Shown here in pieces: positions 6,808 through 15,778 of a stretch of 64,000 nucleotides of DNA; within the stretch, counting starts at the first letter, position 1, and each line of letters starts with the position of its first letter. The position numbers were made by a program, and so were the translations under genes. A model generated the notes under the pieces. The model was not told the origin of the DNA and did not search any database. It was given only the letters and a program-made list of their open reading frames with translations. The DNA is from JAPLCX01 sp964460305 (GTDB lineage Bacteria > Auribacterota > Tritonobacteria > UBA1439). The stretch covers positions 1-64,000 of the forward strand of contig CAYWRA010000002.1 in assembly GCA_964460305.1 (NCBI GenBank), given 5' to 3'.

Positions 6808-8972
6808 TGACGACCCCACTCGACATCGTAAAGAGGAAACGCGCGGAGGCGGTTGACCGCATACACAGCAGGGGTTATCTCGCCCAGAGGCGCGTGCACG
6901 TCGGCATGGCAACGTGCGAGATAGCGGCGGGCTCGCAGGACGTGATGGACGTTTTTCAGGAAGCGATCAAGAAGGGGCTGACCGGCGTCCACATAAGCCA
7001 GAAAGGGTGCGCGGGCCGGTGTAATTACGAGCCGACCGTGGAGGTGATCGAGGACGGCAAGCTCCCGGTGAAATACGGACGGGTCACGAGCGAGATGGCC
7101 CGCCAGATCGTCGAGCGGCACCTGAAAAAGGGCGAGATCATCAAGGAATGGCTGATCGGCTGGACGGGAAAAAGAAAAAGGGCGGCGCGGGAATACGTCA
7201 TTACCCTCTGTGAAGGACCTTCCTGCATTCGCCAGAAATTACGGTATTTAAGGACCGCCATCGAAAAAGAGATCGCCGGACTGGGTTTGTCGGATAAGGT
7301 ACGCCTCAGCATATCCGGATGTTTGGGCATGTGCAAACATGGGCCGGCGATGATCATTAATCCGCCCCATACCGTCTACGGCAACGTTAAGGCGGAAGAC
7401 GTCCCGGAACTCATAAGATCGCACATCCTGAATAAAAAGCCGCTCACCCGCCTTATGGTCGAAGAGGAGCACCTGTGCAACAAATTCCTGAGGGTATTCG
7501 GGGACGTCAATTTTTTCGGCAAGCAGATGCGCATTGTGCTTCGGAATTGCGGAATCATAGATCCGGAGAATATCGATGATTATTTATCGGTACGGGGATA
7601 TGAGGCGCTTGCAAAGGTGTTGACAAGGATGTCTCCGCAGCAGGTCATCGCGGCGGTGAAGAAATCGTGCCTGCGCGGAAGGGGCGGGGCCGGCTATCCC
7701 ACGGGGGCCAAATGGGAGCTCGCCGCCAGTGGAGAGAGCAAAGAGAGATTCGTCATCTGCAACGCCGATGAGGGCGATCCGGGGGCGTTCATGGACAGGA
7801 GCGCCATAGAAGGGGATCCCCACACGATTATAGAAGGGATGATCATAGGGGGCTATGCGGTGGGGGCATCCAGAGGAATCGTTTACATCCGGGCGGAGTA
7901 TCCGCTGGCGGTCAAGAGGCTGCAGATGGCCATCGCCGACGCGAAGCGCGAGGGCTTCCTCGGGGAAAACATCCTGGGCGCCAATTTTTCGTTCACCATC
8001 GAGATACGGTTGGGAGCGGGCGCTTTTGTATGCGGCGAGGAGACGGCGTTGATCCATTCGATCGAGGGGCATCGCGGCATGCCGCGGCCGCGCCCGCCTT
8101 ACCCGTCGGTGCAGGGGCTGTTCGACAAGCCGACGCTGATCAACAACGTCGAGACCTGGGCGAACGTCCCGGTGATCATTATCGAGGGGGCTGAATGGTT
8201 CAGCTCCATCGGCACGCAAAAAAGCAAGGGCACAAAGGTATTCGCCCTGGCGGGCAAAATCAATAATACGGGGCTTGTGGAAGTGCCGATGGGGACGACG
8301 CTTCGTGAAATCATCTACGATATCGGCGGCGGGATGCCGGATGGAAAGAAATTCAAGGCGGTTCAAACCGGAGGCCCTTCAGGGGGGTGCCTCTCGGAGG
8401 AATATCTGGATACCCCGATCGATTATGAATCGCTGGCCAAGGCGGGCTCGATCATGGGGTCGGGGGGGATGATCATCATCGATGAAGATTCGTGCATGGT
8501 AAACATCGCAAAATTTTTTTTGGAGTTTACCCAAAATGAATCCTGCGGCAAATGCACCCCCTGCAGGGAGGGGACGAAAAGGATGCTTGAGATCCTCACC
8601 CGCATCACCGAGGGGAAGGGCGAGGAGGGAGACGTCGGGAAGCTGGAGCGGCTCGGCATGATGATCAAGAAGGCGTCCCTCTGCGGCTTGGGGCAATCGG
8701 CGCCGAACCCGGTCTTAAGCACCATCAAAAACTTCCGCGCGGAGTACGAGGAGCACATCAAGGACAAGAGGTGCCGGGCGCATTATTGCGATGCGCTTCT
8801 GGAATACGAAGTGAACGATTCATGCGTCGGATGCGGGGCATGCAGAAAGGCGTGCCCGTCCGGGGCCGTTTCGGGAGCCCCGAAGAGCAGGCATTCGATC
8901 GACAAGGCGAAATGCATCCGGTGCGGCGTTTGTTATAAAAAATGCAAATTCAAAGCGATCGACAGGCGGTAG
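6807..8972 (+). CDS. hydB: NAD-linked [FeFe] hydrogenase, flavoprotein subunit HydB (NuoF-like)
   Basis: 721 residues from the ATG at 6807 (SD AAAAAGGA; a GTG three bases earlier is possible). Two thioredoxin-like [2Fe-2S] modules come first (about 31-115, with Cys38 and GCAGRC; about 130-215, with CEGPSC and GCLGMC). The NuoF core follows, with GRGGAGYPTGAKW and CNADEGDPGAFMDR for FMN/NAD. The 4Fe-4S loop is SCGKCTPCREG, and the C-terminus carries two ferredoxin clusters (CVGCGACRKACP, CIRCGVCYKKC). It should transfer electrons between NAD(H), ferredoxin and HydA in the cytoplasm. Relatives usually show one N-terminal module, so the duplication is unusual. Electron bifurcation is inferred from subunit makeup. 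Confidence 0.92.
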   Translation: MTTPLDIVKRKRAEAVDRIHSRGYLAQRRVHVGMATCEIAAGSQDVMDVFQEAIKKGLTGVHISQKGCAGRCNYEPTVEVIEDGKLPVKYGRVTSEMARQIVERHLKKGEIIKEWLIGWTGKRKRAAREYVITLCEGPSCIRQKLRYLRTAIEKEIAGLGLSDKVRLSISGCLGMCKHGPAMIINPPHTVYGNVKAEDVPELIRSHILNKKPLTRLMVEEEHLCNKFLRVFGDVNFFGKQMRIVLRNCGIIDPENIDDYLSVRGYEALAKVLTRMSPQQVIAAVKKSCLRGRGGAGYPTGAKWELAASGESKERFVICNADEGDPGAFMDRSAIEGDPHTIIEGMIIGGYAVGASRGIVYIRAEYPLAVKRLQMAIADAKREGFLGENILGANFSFTIEIRLGAGAFVCGEETALIHSIEGHRGMPRPRPPYPSVQGLFDKPTLINNVETWANVPVIIIEGAEWFSSIGTQKSKGTKVFALAGKINNTGLVEVPMGTTLREIIYDIGGGMPDGKKFKAVQTGGPSGGCLSEEYLDTPIDYESLAKAGSIMGSGGMIIIDEDSCMVNIAKFFLEFTQNESCGKCTPCREGTKRMLEILTRITEGKGEEGDVGKLERLGMMIKKASLCGLGQSAPNPVLSTIKNFRAEYEEHIKDKRCRAHYCDALLEYEVNDSCVGCGACRKACPSGAVSGAPKSRHSIDKAKCIRCGVCYKKCKFKAIDRR

Positions 8973-8981
8973 GAGATCGAC

Positions 8982-10757
8982 ATGTCCAAGCAGATTACCA
9001 TATATATAGATAAAAGGCCCTACGTGGTGGAGGACGGGCAAACCATCATGCAGGCCGCCGATAAGCTGGGGTATCACATCCCCAGGCTTTGTTATCATCC
9101 CAAGCTCTCTCTCGAAGGCGCCTGCCGCGTCTGCATCGTGGAAGTGGAGGGGATGAACAATTACGTGGCAAGTTGCGCCTATCCGGTAATCGACGGGATG
9201 AAAATACGCACCCATACCAAAGAGCTCAGGACCGCGCGGCGCGACATCGTCGAGCTGATCCTCAACAATCATCCCGACGACTGCCATACCTGCGAGCGGG
9301 ACGGCATCTGCGAGCTTCAAAACCTGGCGTATGCCATGGGCCTTCGGCACAGGCATTTTGAGGGGGAGAAAAAGCATTATGACAGAGACCTTTCATCGGA
9401 AGCGGTCATCAGGGACCCGAATAAATGCATTCTCTGCGGAAGATGCGTGCGCATCTGTTCCGAGATCCAAAAGGTGACCAATCTGGGATATGCCTATCGC
9501 GGGTTCAAAACGGTGGTTATCCCGGCATATGACATGCCTTTCAGCGAGAGCGTATGCACGGCTTGCGGACAATGCATCAACGTTTGCCCCACCGCCGCCT
9601 TTGTGGAAAAAAACAACTCCCAGGAACTTTTCGAGAAACTGCAGGATGATAGTCTCCTCAAGGTCGTTCAGTTCGCCCCATCGGTGCGCGCGGCTATCGG
9701 CGAGGCTTTCGGCTTCGAGACGGGGACGGGTAAGGAGCGCGAAACAACGGCGGCCCTGCGCCGGTTGGGTTTCGACTACGTCTTTGACACGCAGCTCTCA
9801 GCCGACCTGACGATCATGGAAGAGGCGAGCGAATTCTTGGAGCGACTGAAGGGCAATGGGAAGCTGCCCATGCTCACCTCCTGCTCCAGCGCGTGGATGA
9901 AGTGCATGGAACAGTTTTACCCTGACCTCATTGAAAACGTCTCGACCTGTAAATCCCCCATGTCCATGATGGGAACCCTGTTTAAAACGTATTTTGCCGA
10001 CAAGGTCAAGACCGACCCGGCTAAGATTTTGAGCGCAGCGGTCATGTGCTGTACGGCAAAGAAGTTCGAGGCGGCGCGGCCGGAGCTTAAAGTGAACGGC
10101 ATGCGAGCGGTGGATATCGTCATCACGACGAGGGAGCTTGCGTGGATGATCCGGTCCGCGGGGATCGATTTCGTCAATATCAAGGGGGAGGATTTCGATA
10201 AGCCGCTCGGTTTCTCGAGCGGCGGCGGCTCGATATTCGGGGCCACAGGCGGCGTTATGGAATCCGCGATACGGACCGCGTACGAGATGTCGACGGGCGA
10301 GCCCCTGATGGAGATCGAGATCGGGGCGCTCCGCGGCTTCAGCGGGATCAAGGAGGGTGTGATCGATTTCGGCGGCACGGAGATACGCGTAGCGGTCGCG
10401 CACGGTCTAGGCAATGCCCATACGCTTCTCGAAAGGGTCCGCGCGAATCCGGGGCTTTATCACTTTATCGAAATCATGGGCTGCCCCGGCGGGTGCATCG
10501 GCGGGGGAGGACAGCCGTATGCGGATTCGAATTCCCTTCCGCTGGATGAGGAAGTGCTCAAAAAACGCGCACAGGCGCTTTACGATCTCGACAGGCACAA
10601 GACCATCCGCAGGGCCCACAATAATCCGGACATACGCAGGCTATACAAGACGTTTCTCGGAAAGCCGCTCGGAGAGAAAGCGCACGAGTTATTACATACA
10701 CATTATAAACCCAGGCTGCCGCGGGGCATCGTGCCGCGTGAGTTGACCAGCCGATGA
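8982..10757 (+). CDS. hydA: [FeFe] hydrogenase catalytic subunit HydA
   Basis: 591 residues. Order: plant-type [2Fe-2S] domain (Cys37, 48, 51, 65); His-Cys cluster motif (HPDDCHTCERDGIC); two [4Fe-4S] clusters (CILCGRCVRIC, CTACGQCINVC); H-cluster domain with L1 TSCSSAW (about 299-305), L2 MCCTAKKFE and L3 CPGGCIGGGGQP. The four H-cluster cysteines are present. The residue after the L1 cysteine is Ser302, where the common form TSCCPGW has the proton-relay Cys. L2 has Cys for the usual Pro. The C-terminal tail resembles the small-subunit domain. It catalyses reversible H2 oxidation. Nine bases separate it from hydB. Confidence 0.95.
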   Translation: MSKQITIYIDKRPYVVEDGQTIMQAADKLGYHIPRLCYHPKLSLEGACRVCIVEVEGMNNYVASCAYPVIDGMKIRTHTKELRTARRDIVELILNNHPDDCHTCERDGICELQNLAYAMGLRHRHFEGEKKHYDRDLSSEAVIRDPNKCILCGRCVRICSEIQKVTNLGYAYRGFKTVVIPAYDMPFSESVCTACGQCINVCPTAAFVEKNNSQELFEKLQDDSLLKVVQFAPSVRAAIGEAFGFETGTGKERETTAALRRLGFDYVFDTQLSADLTIMEEASEFLERLKGNGKLPMLTSCSSAWMKCMEQFYPDLIENVSTCKSPMSMMGTLFKTYFADKVKTDPAKILSAAVMCCTAKKFEAARPELKVNGMRAVDIVITTRELAWMIRSAGIDFVNIKGEDFDKPLGFSSGGGSIFGATGGVMESAIRTAYEMSTGEPLMEIEIGALRGFSGIKEGVIDFGGTEIRVAVAHGLGNAHTLLERVRANPGLYHFIEIMGCPGGCIGGGGQPYADSNSLPLDEEVLKKRAQALYDLDRHKTIRRAHNNPDIRRLYKTFLGKPLGEKAHELLHTHYKPRLPRGIVPRELTSR

Positions 10758-10779
10758 TGAATTCGGGAGAGTCGTCGCC

Positions 10780-11289
10780 ATGCCATGCTCCATAAAAACC
10801 GAAGACACGCGCAAGACCGAATTAAGGGATTATCTTGGCGGCCTTAAAGGTGTTGAGCGGTCGGAGTCGAACCTGATCGCCGTTTTGCATAGGGTCCAGG
10901 AGATCTATGGATATCTGAGCAGGGAAGCGCTGGATGAAGTGGCCCTGAACATGAACATTCCGACTGCGCACATCTGGGGGGTCGCCACATTTTACCATTA
11001 TTTCAAACTCAAGAAGCCGGGGAGGCACGTTATCTCGATCTGCCTGGGGACCGCCTGCTACATCAAAGGTGTTAAAGAAATATTGGAGAAATTGCGGGAG
11101 GAGCTGAACGTCGATATCGGAGGGGTTAGTCCCGACGGTTTGTTCGGCCTGGAGGAGGCGCGCTGCCTCGGGGCATGCGGCCTAGCGCCGGTGATGATGA
11201 TCGATGGCAAGATCTTCGGCACACTGACCGCGAAAAGGGTTTCCGAGATCCTTCAGGAATACCGAAAGCGCGCCGAAAAGCAACCATGA
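10780..11289 (+). CDS. hydC: NAD-linked [FeFe] hydrogenase, [2Fe-2S] subunit HydC (NuoE-like)
   Basis: 169 residues, usual length for HydC/NuoE. An N-terminal helical bundle carries the VHRVQEIYGYLS-like segment. The thioredoxin-fold [2Fe-2S] domain has CLGTACY and CLGACGLAP, giving the four ligands. It passes electrons between HydB and HydA. The stop overlaps the start of hydG (ATGA), so structural and maturation genes are translationally coupled. Confidence 0.93.
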   Translation: MPCSIKTEDTRKTELRDYLGGLKGVERSESNLIAVLHRVQEIYGYLSREALDEVALNMNIPTAHIWGVATFYHYFKLKKPGRHVISICLGTACYIKGVKEILEKLREELNVDIGGVSPDGLFGLEEARCLGACGLAPVMMIDGKIFGTLTAKRVSEILQEYRKRAEKQP

Positions 11290-12659
11290 AGCACATCGAT
11301 GAAGCAAGGATAAACGATCTGATTGAATGCGCCGGCAAGACGAGCGAAGCCGGGATCGATCGCATTCTTGCCAAGTCACGTTCGCTGAAGCGGCTGACGC
11401 TTGAAGAGGCGGCCGTTCTCCTTGCGACGGAGGACAGGGCGCTCTCGGCCCGGATTTTCGAAGCGGCGCGTTTTGTCAAAGAGGCGGTCTACGGAAGGCG
11501 CGTCGTGCTTTTCGCTCCGCTTTATATCAGCAACCACTGCGTCAATAAATGCCTTTACTGTGGATTCCGCTCGGACAATAAAGCAACCAGGCGGCGGAAG
11601 CTGGGTATCGAGCAGATACGGCAGCAGGCGCGTTGGCTCCTCGCGCGCGGCCACAAACGCATATTGATGGTCGCCGGAGAGGAGGGCGGGAGCGCGGACT
11701 ACTACGTAGAGGCAATGAACGCCATCTATGAAGAACGCGTCGGCGCGCATCGGGTAAGACGAATCAACGTAAACTGCGCGCCGCTTGAAATAAGTGAATT
11801 CAGGAAGTTGAAAGCCGCCGGCATCGGCACGTATCAGGTATTCCAGGAAACGTATCATGAGGCGACATACCGCGCCGTGCATCCGGCGGGCCCCAAATCC
11901 GATCCGGACGGTCGTATTGACGCGATCGACCGCGCCTGCGAGGCGGGAATAGACGATATGGGCATGGGGGTTTTATACGGCCTTTATGATTACCGCTTCG
12001 AGACGCTGGCGTTGCTTTCTCACGTCGAGTGCCTGGAAAAACGCCATGGTTTCGGCCCGCATACGATTTCTGTCCCGAGGATAGAACATGCCGCAGGCAC
12101 GGAATTCAGGGTTCCTCATCCGGTATCGGATTTTGATTTCAAGAAAATAGTCGCCACTCTCAGGCTCTCCGTTCCATATACGGGGATGATACTATCCACT
12201 CGCGAGACGCCGGCTTTGCGGGATGAGCTATGTAACCTCGGCATATCGCAGATAAGCGCTGAATCCAGAACGTCTCCGGGAGGATATTCTTCGGACGACA
12301 ACAATGCCGATAGCGACGTTCAGTTTTGCGTAGGCGACCAGCGCAGCCTGGATGAGATGGTCGGCATCCTTATAGGCAAGGGGTATATACCCAGTTTTTG
12401 CGCCGCATGTTACCGCCGGGAGCGCACCGGGCGCGCTTTCATGAACCTGGCAAAACCGGGATTGATCAAACACAAGTGCAGCTTCAACGCGCTGGTGACT
12501 TTAAAAGAATACCTGGACGACTTCGCTTCCGCCGGCGTCAAAGAGGCCGGTTATGGCTTAATAGGGAAAGCGCGGGAAAGCCTGAACGCAGAGGCGCAGT
12601 TTGAATTAAGCGCGCTTTTCCGTGAGATTGACGAGGGGGCGAGGGATCGTTATGTCTGA
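11286..12659 (+). CDS. hydG: [FeFe] hydrogenase maturase HydG (tyrosine lyase)
   Basis: 457 residues; the ATG at 11286 overlaps the hydC stop. The radical-SAM cluster is CVNKCLYC (C-x3-C-x2-C), in a TIM barrel with the GxxxE-like MVAGEEGG. The C-terminal CAAC...C motif has exactly C-x2-C-x22-C spacing, the HydG hallmark for the auxiliary cluster that makes the Fe(CO)2CN synthon from tyrosine. This separates it from ThiH. It is in one operon with its substrate enzyme and with hydE and hydF. Confidence 0.95.
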   Translation: MKHIDEARINDLIECAGKTSEAGIDRILAKSRSLKRLTLEEAAVLLATEDRALSARIFEAARFVKEAVYGRRVVLFAPLYISNHCVNKCLYCGFRSDNKATRRRKLGIEQIRQQARWLLARGHKRILMVAGEEGGSADYYVEAMNAIYEERVGAHRVRRINVNCAPLEISEFRKLKAAGIGTYQVFQETYHEATYRAVHPAGPKSDPDGRIDAIDRACEAGIDDMGMGVLYGLYDYRFETLALLSHVECLEKRHGFGPHTISVPRIEHAAGTEFRVPHPVSDFDFKKIVATLRLSVPYTGMILSTRETPALRDELCNLGISQISAESRTSPGGYSSDDNNADSDVQFCVGDQRSLDEMVGILIGKGYIPSFCAACYRRERTGRAFMNLAKPGLIKHKCSFNALVTLKEYLDDFASAGVKEAGYGLIGKARESLNAEAQFELSALFREIDEGARDRYV

Positions 12660-13743
12660 GGCGGTTGCGGTGCTTGACGACATAATGAAGAAGGTTTACG
12701 AATTTCCCGGCGAGAGCCGTGAAGAAATCGAGCAACTCCTTTTATTGGAGGATAACGCCAGGATAGAGCGCCTGTTTTCATTCGCCGATAAAGTGCGGCG
12801 TAAATTCATGGGTGACGGGGTCCTCTTGAGGGGGATAGTGGAATTCTCCAACCGCTGCTCGAACACCTGTTTCTATTGCGGCCTGAATGAGAGGAACTCC
12901 GGCATCGAGCGTTACGTAATGAGCATCGATGCAATACTCGGAGCCGTCGGCGTCTTGAGCTCGGTGAAAATAAAAACGGTGGTCTTGCAGTCGGGCGAGG
13001 ATGAATGCCTCGATCCCCTCTGGCTCGCCCGCCTTATCGGAGAGATAAAGAAAAACCACGGCCTGGCCGTCACCCTTTCCGTCGGCGAGAAATCCCGCGA
13101 TGAATATAAGCTATGGCGTGAAGCGGGAGCGGACAGGTATCTGTTGAAAATCGAGACGACAGACCCTCAAGTTTATTCCGCCGCCCACGACGGCAGGCGG
13201 TTGGCGGCGCGATTAAAATGCCTCGATGACCTCATCGATCTTGGGTACCAGACTGGTTCGGGAATGTTGATCGGGTTAAGGGGGCAGACCGTCGGTTCCA
13301 TAGCCAGGGATATTTTATATCTCAAAGAGAAAGAATTCGACATGATCGGGATAGGCCCTTTCGTTCCTCATTCGGGCACCGTTTTCGCAAACGATCCCGC
13401 AGGGGACGTCAGGTTGACGCTAAAGGCCCTGGCAATAACCCGCCTGGTTACAAAGAATGCGCATATACCGGCGACGGCGGCGATGGGGAGCATCGGCGGG
13501 CACGATTACAGGGTGGACGGGCTTAAAGCCGGCGCTAACGTCCTGATGCCGAATTTCACTCCCATGAAGTATAGGAAATTGTATGAGATATACCCGGGGA
13601 GGATTTGCATAAACGAAGCCCACGGGGCGTGTGTATCGTGTATGGGCGCAAAAGCGGCATCAGCCGGGCGGTTTATAGATTATTCGGCGGGCCATTCGCT
13701 TAAAAAACACCGGGCGCTGAACCCTGGAGGAGAAAATGAATAG
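12652..13743 (+). CDS. hydE: [FeFe] hydrogenase maturase HydE (radical SAM)
   Basis: 363 residues from the ATG at 12652, overlapping hydG by 8 bp. Radical-SAM motif CSNTCFYCGL, followed by the HydE/BioB-like barrel with QSGEDE and GSGMLIGLRGQT segments. HydE acts between HydG and HydF in building the 2Fe subcluster and its dithiolate bridge. A late CVSCMGAK segment supplies extra cysteines that could hold an accessory cluster, as in some HydE proteins. Confidence 0.94.
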   Translation: MSEAVAVLDDIMKKVYEFPGESREEIEQLLLLEDNARIERLFSFADKVRRKFMGDGVLLRGIVEFSNRCSNTCFYCGLNERNSGIERYVMSIDAILGAVGVLSSVKIKTVVLQSGEDECLDPLWLARLIGEIKKNHGLAVTLSVGEKSRDEYKLWREAGADRYLLKIETTDPQVYSAAHDGRRLAARLKCLDDLIDLGYQTGSGMLIGLRGQTVGSIARDILYLKEKEFDMIGIGPFVPHSGTVFANDPAGDVRLTLKALAITRLVTKNAHIPATAAMGSIGGHDYRVDGLKAGANVLMPNFTPMKYRKLYEIYPGRICINEAHGACVSCMGAKAASAGRFIDYSAGHSLKKHRALNPGGENE

Positions 13744-14959
13744 CACACCTCTTAGCAACAGATTGCACATAGGCATTTTCGGCAGAAGGAACGTCGGCAA
13801 GTCTTCTCTCATAAACGCCCTCACCGGCCAGGCGGTGGCTATAGTTTCCGAACTCCCTGGTACTACGACGGACCCCGTTCATAAGGCCATGGAGATACAC
13901 GAGATAGGCCCGGTGGTGGTGATAGATACCGGCGGGCTTGACGACGCCGGCGCGGTCGGGGCAATGCGCGTCAAGAGCGCGTACAAGGTGCTTGCCAAAA
14001 CGGACGTTGCGCTACTCGTCGCGGACAGGAGCGAGCCACTTGGGCCGTGCGAGCGCGATTTTATAAACGAAATTGAAGCGAGGCGGATCCCGGTAATCAT
14101 AGTCGTAAACAAAACGGACGAGGGAAGCCCCGATAACCGGCTGATGAGCGAAATTAGTTCGCTGAAGCTTCACCATGTATGTACAAGCGCGCTCACGGGT
14201 AAAGGCATGGCGGAGCTGCGCGGCAAGATAGTCGAGTGTACGCCCAATGATTACGAGAGGAAAACCATCTTAAGCGATCTTCTGTCTCCCGGGAGCCTTG
14301 TGCTTATGGTGGCGCCTCTCGACATGGAAGCCCCGAAAGGGCGTCTCAAGCTTCCACAGGTCCAGACCATCAGGGACATTCTCGACAATAATTGCTCCGT
14401 CCTTATGACCAAAGAAACCGGGCTGGAAAGGGAGCTCAACACCCTCCGGAAACCGCCGGATCTCGTTATCACCGAGTCACAGGTTCTTAGCGCCGTCGGG
14501 GCGGTTCTTCCCCCCGACATTCCCCTTACGACATTTTCCATTTTATACGCCAGGTACAAATGCGAGTTGGATACGCTCCTCCGCGGGGCCGAGGTAATAG
14601 ACGAGCTGACCCCGGCTTCGAAAGTTCTTGTCGCCGAAGCCTGCACGCATCACCCCATTGGGGATGATATCGGGAAAGTCGTTATCCCAGGGCTACTTAA
14701 TTCCAGGTTCCCAGGGATCAGTATCGAGCATGTTTCCGGCTTTGATTTTCCGGCTTCTCTGGACGGTTATTCCCTCGTTATCCACTGCGGCGGTTGCATG
14801 ATAAACCGGAGGGAGATGATGGGAAGGATGGCCGCCGCCGCGGGGGCTTCCGTCCCGATTACGAATTACGGGCTCTTTCTCGCCCATATGCACGGCATGC
14901 TCGACCGGGTCACAGCGCCATTCGGTCGCTTAGCCGGCATGACGAAATCGATTGCATGA
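13736..14959 (+). CDS. hydF: [FeFe] hydrogenase maturase HydF (GTPase scaffold)
   Basis: 407 residues, overlapping hydE by 8 bp. The N-terminal GTPase has G1 GRRNVGKS, G3 DTGG and G4 NKTD. A dimerisation domain follows, then the C-terminal cluster domain with C-x-H (ACTHHP) and CxxC (HCGGC), which bind the [4Fe-4S] cluster that carries the 2Fe precursor to HydA. Last gene of the operon; a terminator-like structure follows at 15044. Confidence 0.95.
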   Translation: MNSTPLSNRLHIGIFGRRNVGKSSLINALTGQAVAIVSELPGTTTDPVHKAMEIHEIGPVVVIDTGGLDDAGAVGAMRVKSAYKVLAKTDVALLVADRSEPLGPCERDFINEIEARRIPVIIVVNKTDEGSPDNRLMSEISSLKLHHVCTSALTGKGMAELRGKIVECTPNDYERKTILSDLLSPGSLVLMVAPLDMEAPKGRLKLPQVQTIRDILDNNCSVLMTKETGLERELNTLRKPPDLVITESQVLSAVGAVLPPDIPLTTFSILYARYKCELDTLLRGAEVIDELTPASKVLVAEACTHHPIGDDIGKVVIPGLLNSRFPGISIEHVSGFDFPASLDGYSLVIHCGGCMINRREMMGRMAAAAGASVPITNYGLFLAHMHGMLDRVTAPFGRLAGMTKSIA

Positions 14960-15043
14960 CTGCCTATCCGCCAGCCGCTGATGGTATACCTGGCCTACAA
15001 GCAGGCAAGGTTTCTTATGCTTCGTTCATGAATGATCCAGGTT

Positions 15044-15069
15044 AAAAAGATCCCGGGGCCCGTCTTTTT
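15044..15069. terminator. Terminator-like A/T-flanked inverted repeat after hydF
   Basis: AAAAAGA and TCTTTTT flank a GC-rich loop CCCGGGGCCC. The same CCCGGGGCCC-T-run pattern occurs after the DUF4189 gene. It could stop transcripts from both sides. Confidence 0.55.
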
Positions 15070-15139
15070 CATCAAAATGTTCCGGGCTGTTCTTTGCGGA
15101 ACAATAAATTGGGCTGGTCGAGTATGATGCGCCTGAATG

Positions 15140-15390
15140 CTACGGCGCATAGATCAGATATTCGTCGGGGGCCGTAATGAGGCTCCCGGCCACAGGGCCC
15201 TTGTCCCATTCGGCAAGTCTCCCGGCGGTTATGTGCGCGCCGGCGGCGGAACCCTGCGTGATGGAGTTGGAGGCCGACAGTCGCGGATTTTTTGCTAAGT
15301 AGGGTGAGTTTTTTCGGACCCATGACGCCGGCGGTGTGAGTCCCCACTCGGTCGCAAGAAAATTCGATGGATCAGCCAGATAAGACTCTC
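15140..15390 (-). pseudogene. 3' remnant of an unknown gene, cut at a MITE junction
   Basis: On the minus strand an open frame of about 83 codons ends at a TAG (15140-15142). It reads as natural protein: Trp, Pro and Gly well placed, and a plausible tail ending in EYLIYAP. It has no start codon and runs straight into the MITE end at 15391. Beyond the MITE no clear continuation in frame is seen. It may be the C-terminus of a gene interrupted and eroded after MITE insertion. The family is not recognised. The neighbouring frame with an ATG (15072-15347) lacks coding character. Confidence 0.4.
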
Positions 15391-15556
15391 CTAGGAGCCT
15401 GTCCGAGTAATGCCTAAAACAGCCTATTTTGGGTATTACTTAGACAGAGGCCAATTTTAGGCTTTGTAACCTATTGCATATGAGACAGTTGTAATGTTGA
15501 TTTTTGTGTGTTGTCCAAGTAATAGGAAAAAATGTATTACTCAGACACTCTCCTAG
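15391..15556 (+). mobile_element. MITE copy 1 (two-hairpin element flanked by CTAG)
   Basis: 166 bp, bounded by CTAG at both ends with inverted termini CTAGGAGCCTGTCCGAGTAAT-like and its complement. Four copies of a box close to GTCCGAGTAAT form two inverted pairs, so each half folds into its own hairpin. An inverted copy lies at 63164-63330. There is no transposase inside. CTAG with a central TA is the target preferred by some IS630 elements, so an IS630-type helper is possible. Confidence 0.8.
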
Positions 15557-15638
15557 AGAGGCGAGCACTACACCGGTATTGTACGTCCATTATCGATCGC
15601 CCTCCCCCTATTTCTCCCATCCGAACAATCGCTGATTT

Positions 15639-15745
15639 AGCCTGATCTATTCATCAACTTTGCTCGGTTGATGAATATCCTACCGTAGCGCAAATAGTCA
15701 CGCAAAACTGCCACATTCCGCGCCAGACTAGTCGGTGCGGGGCTT
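15639..15745 (+). repeat. R1 dispersed palindromic repeat, full but diverged copy
   Basis: Reference orientation with several substitutions (TGCTCGGTTGATGAATATCC in the middle) but an intact CCGCGCC/GGTGCGG end hairpin. It lies 34 bp beyond the stop of the carrier gene that ends at 15779. Confidence 0.8.
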
Positions 15746-15778
15746 AACTACAAGTCAAGACCGCCCCTGCCGTCATAC

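Noticed and set aside
15072..15347. 91-codon minus-strand frame with ATG
   Set aside because: Arg/His-rich and without protein character; another frame of the same strand (15140-15390) reads much better.
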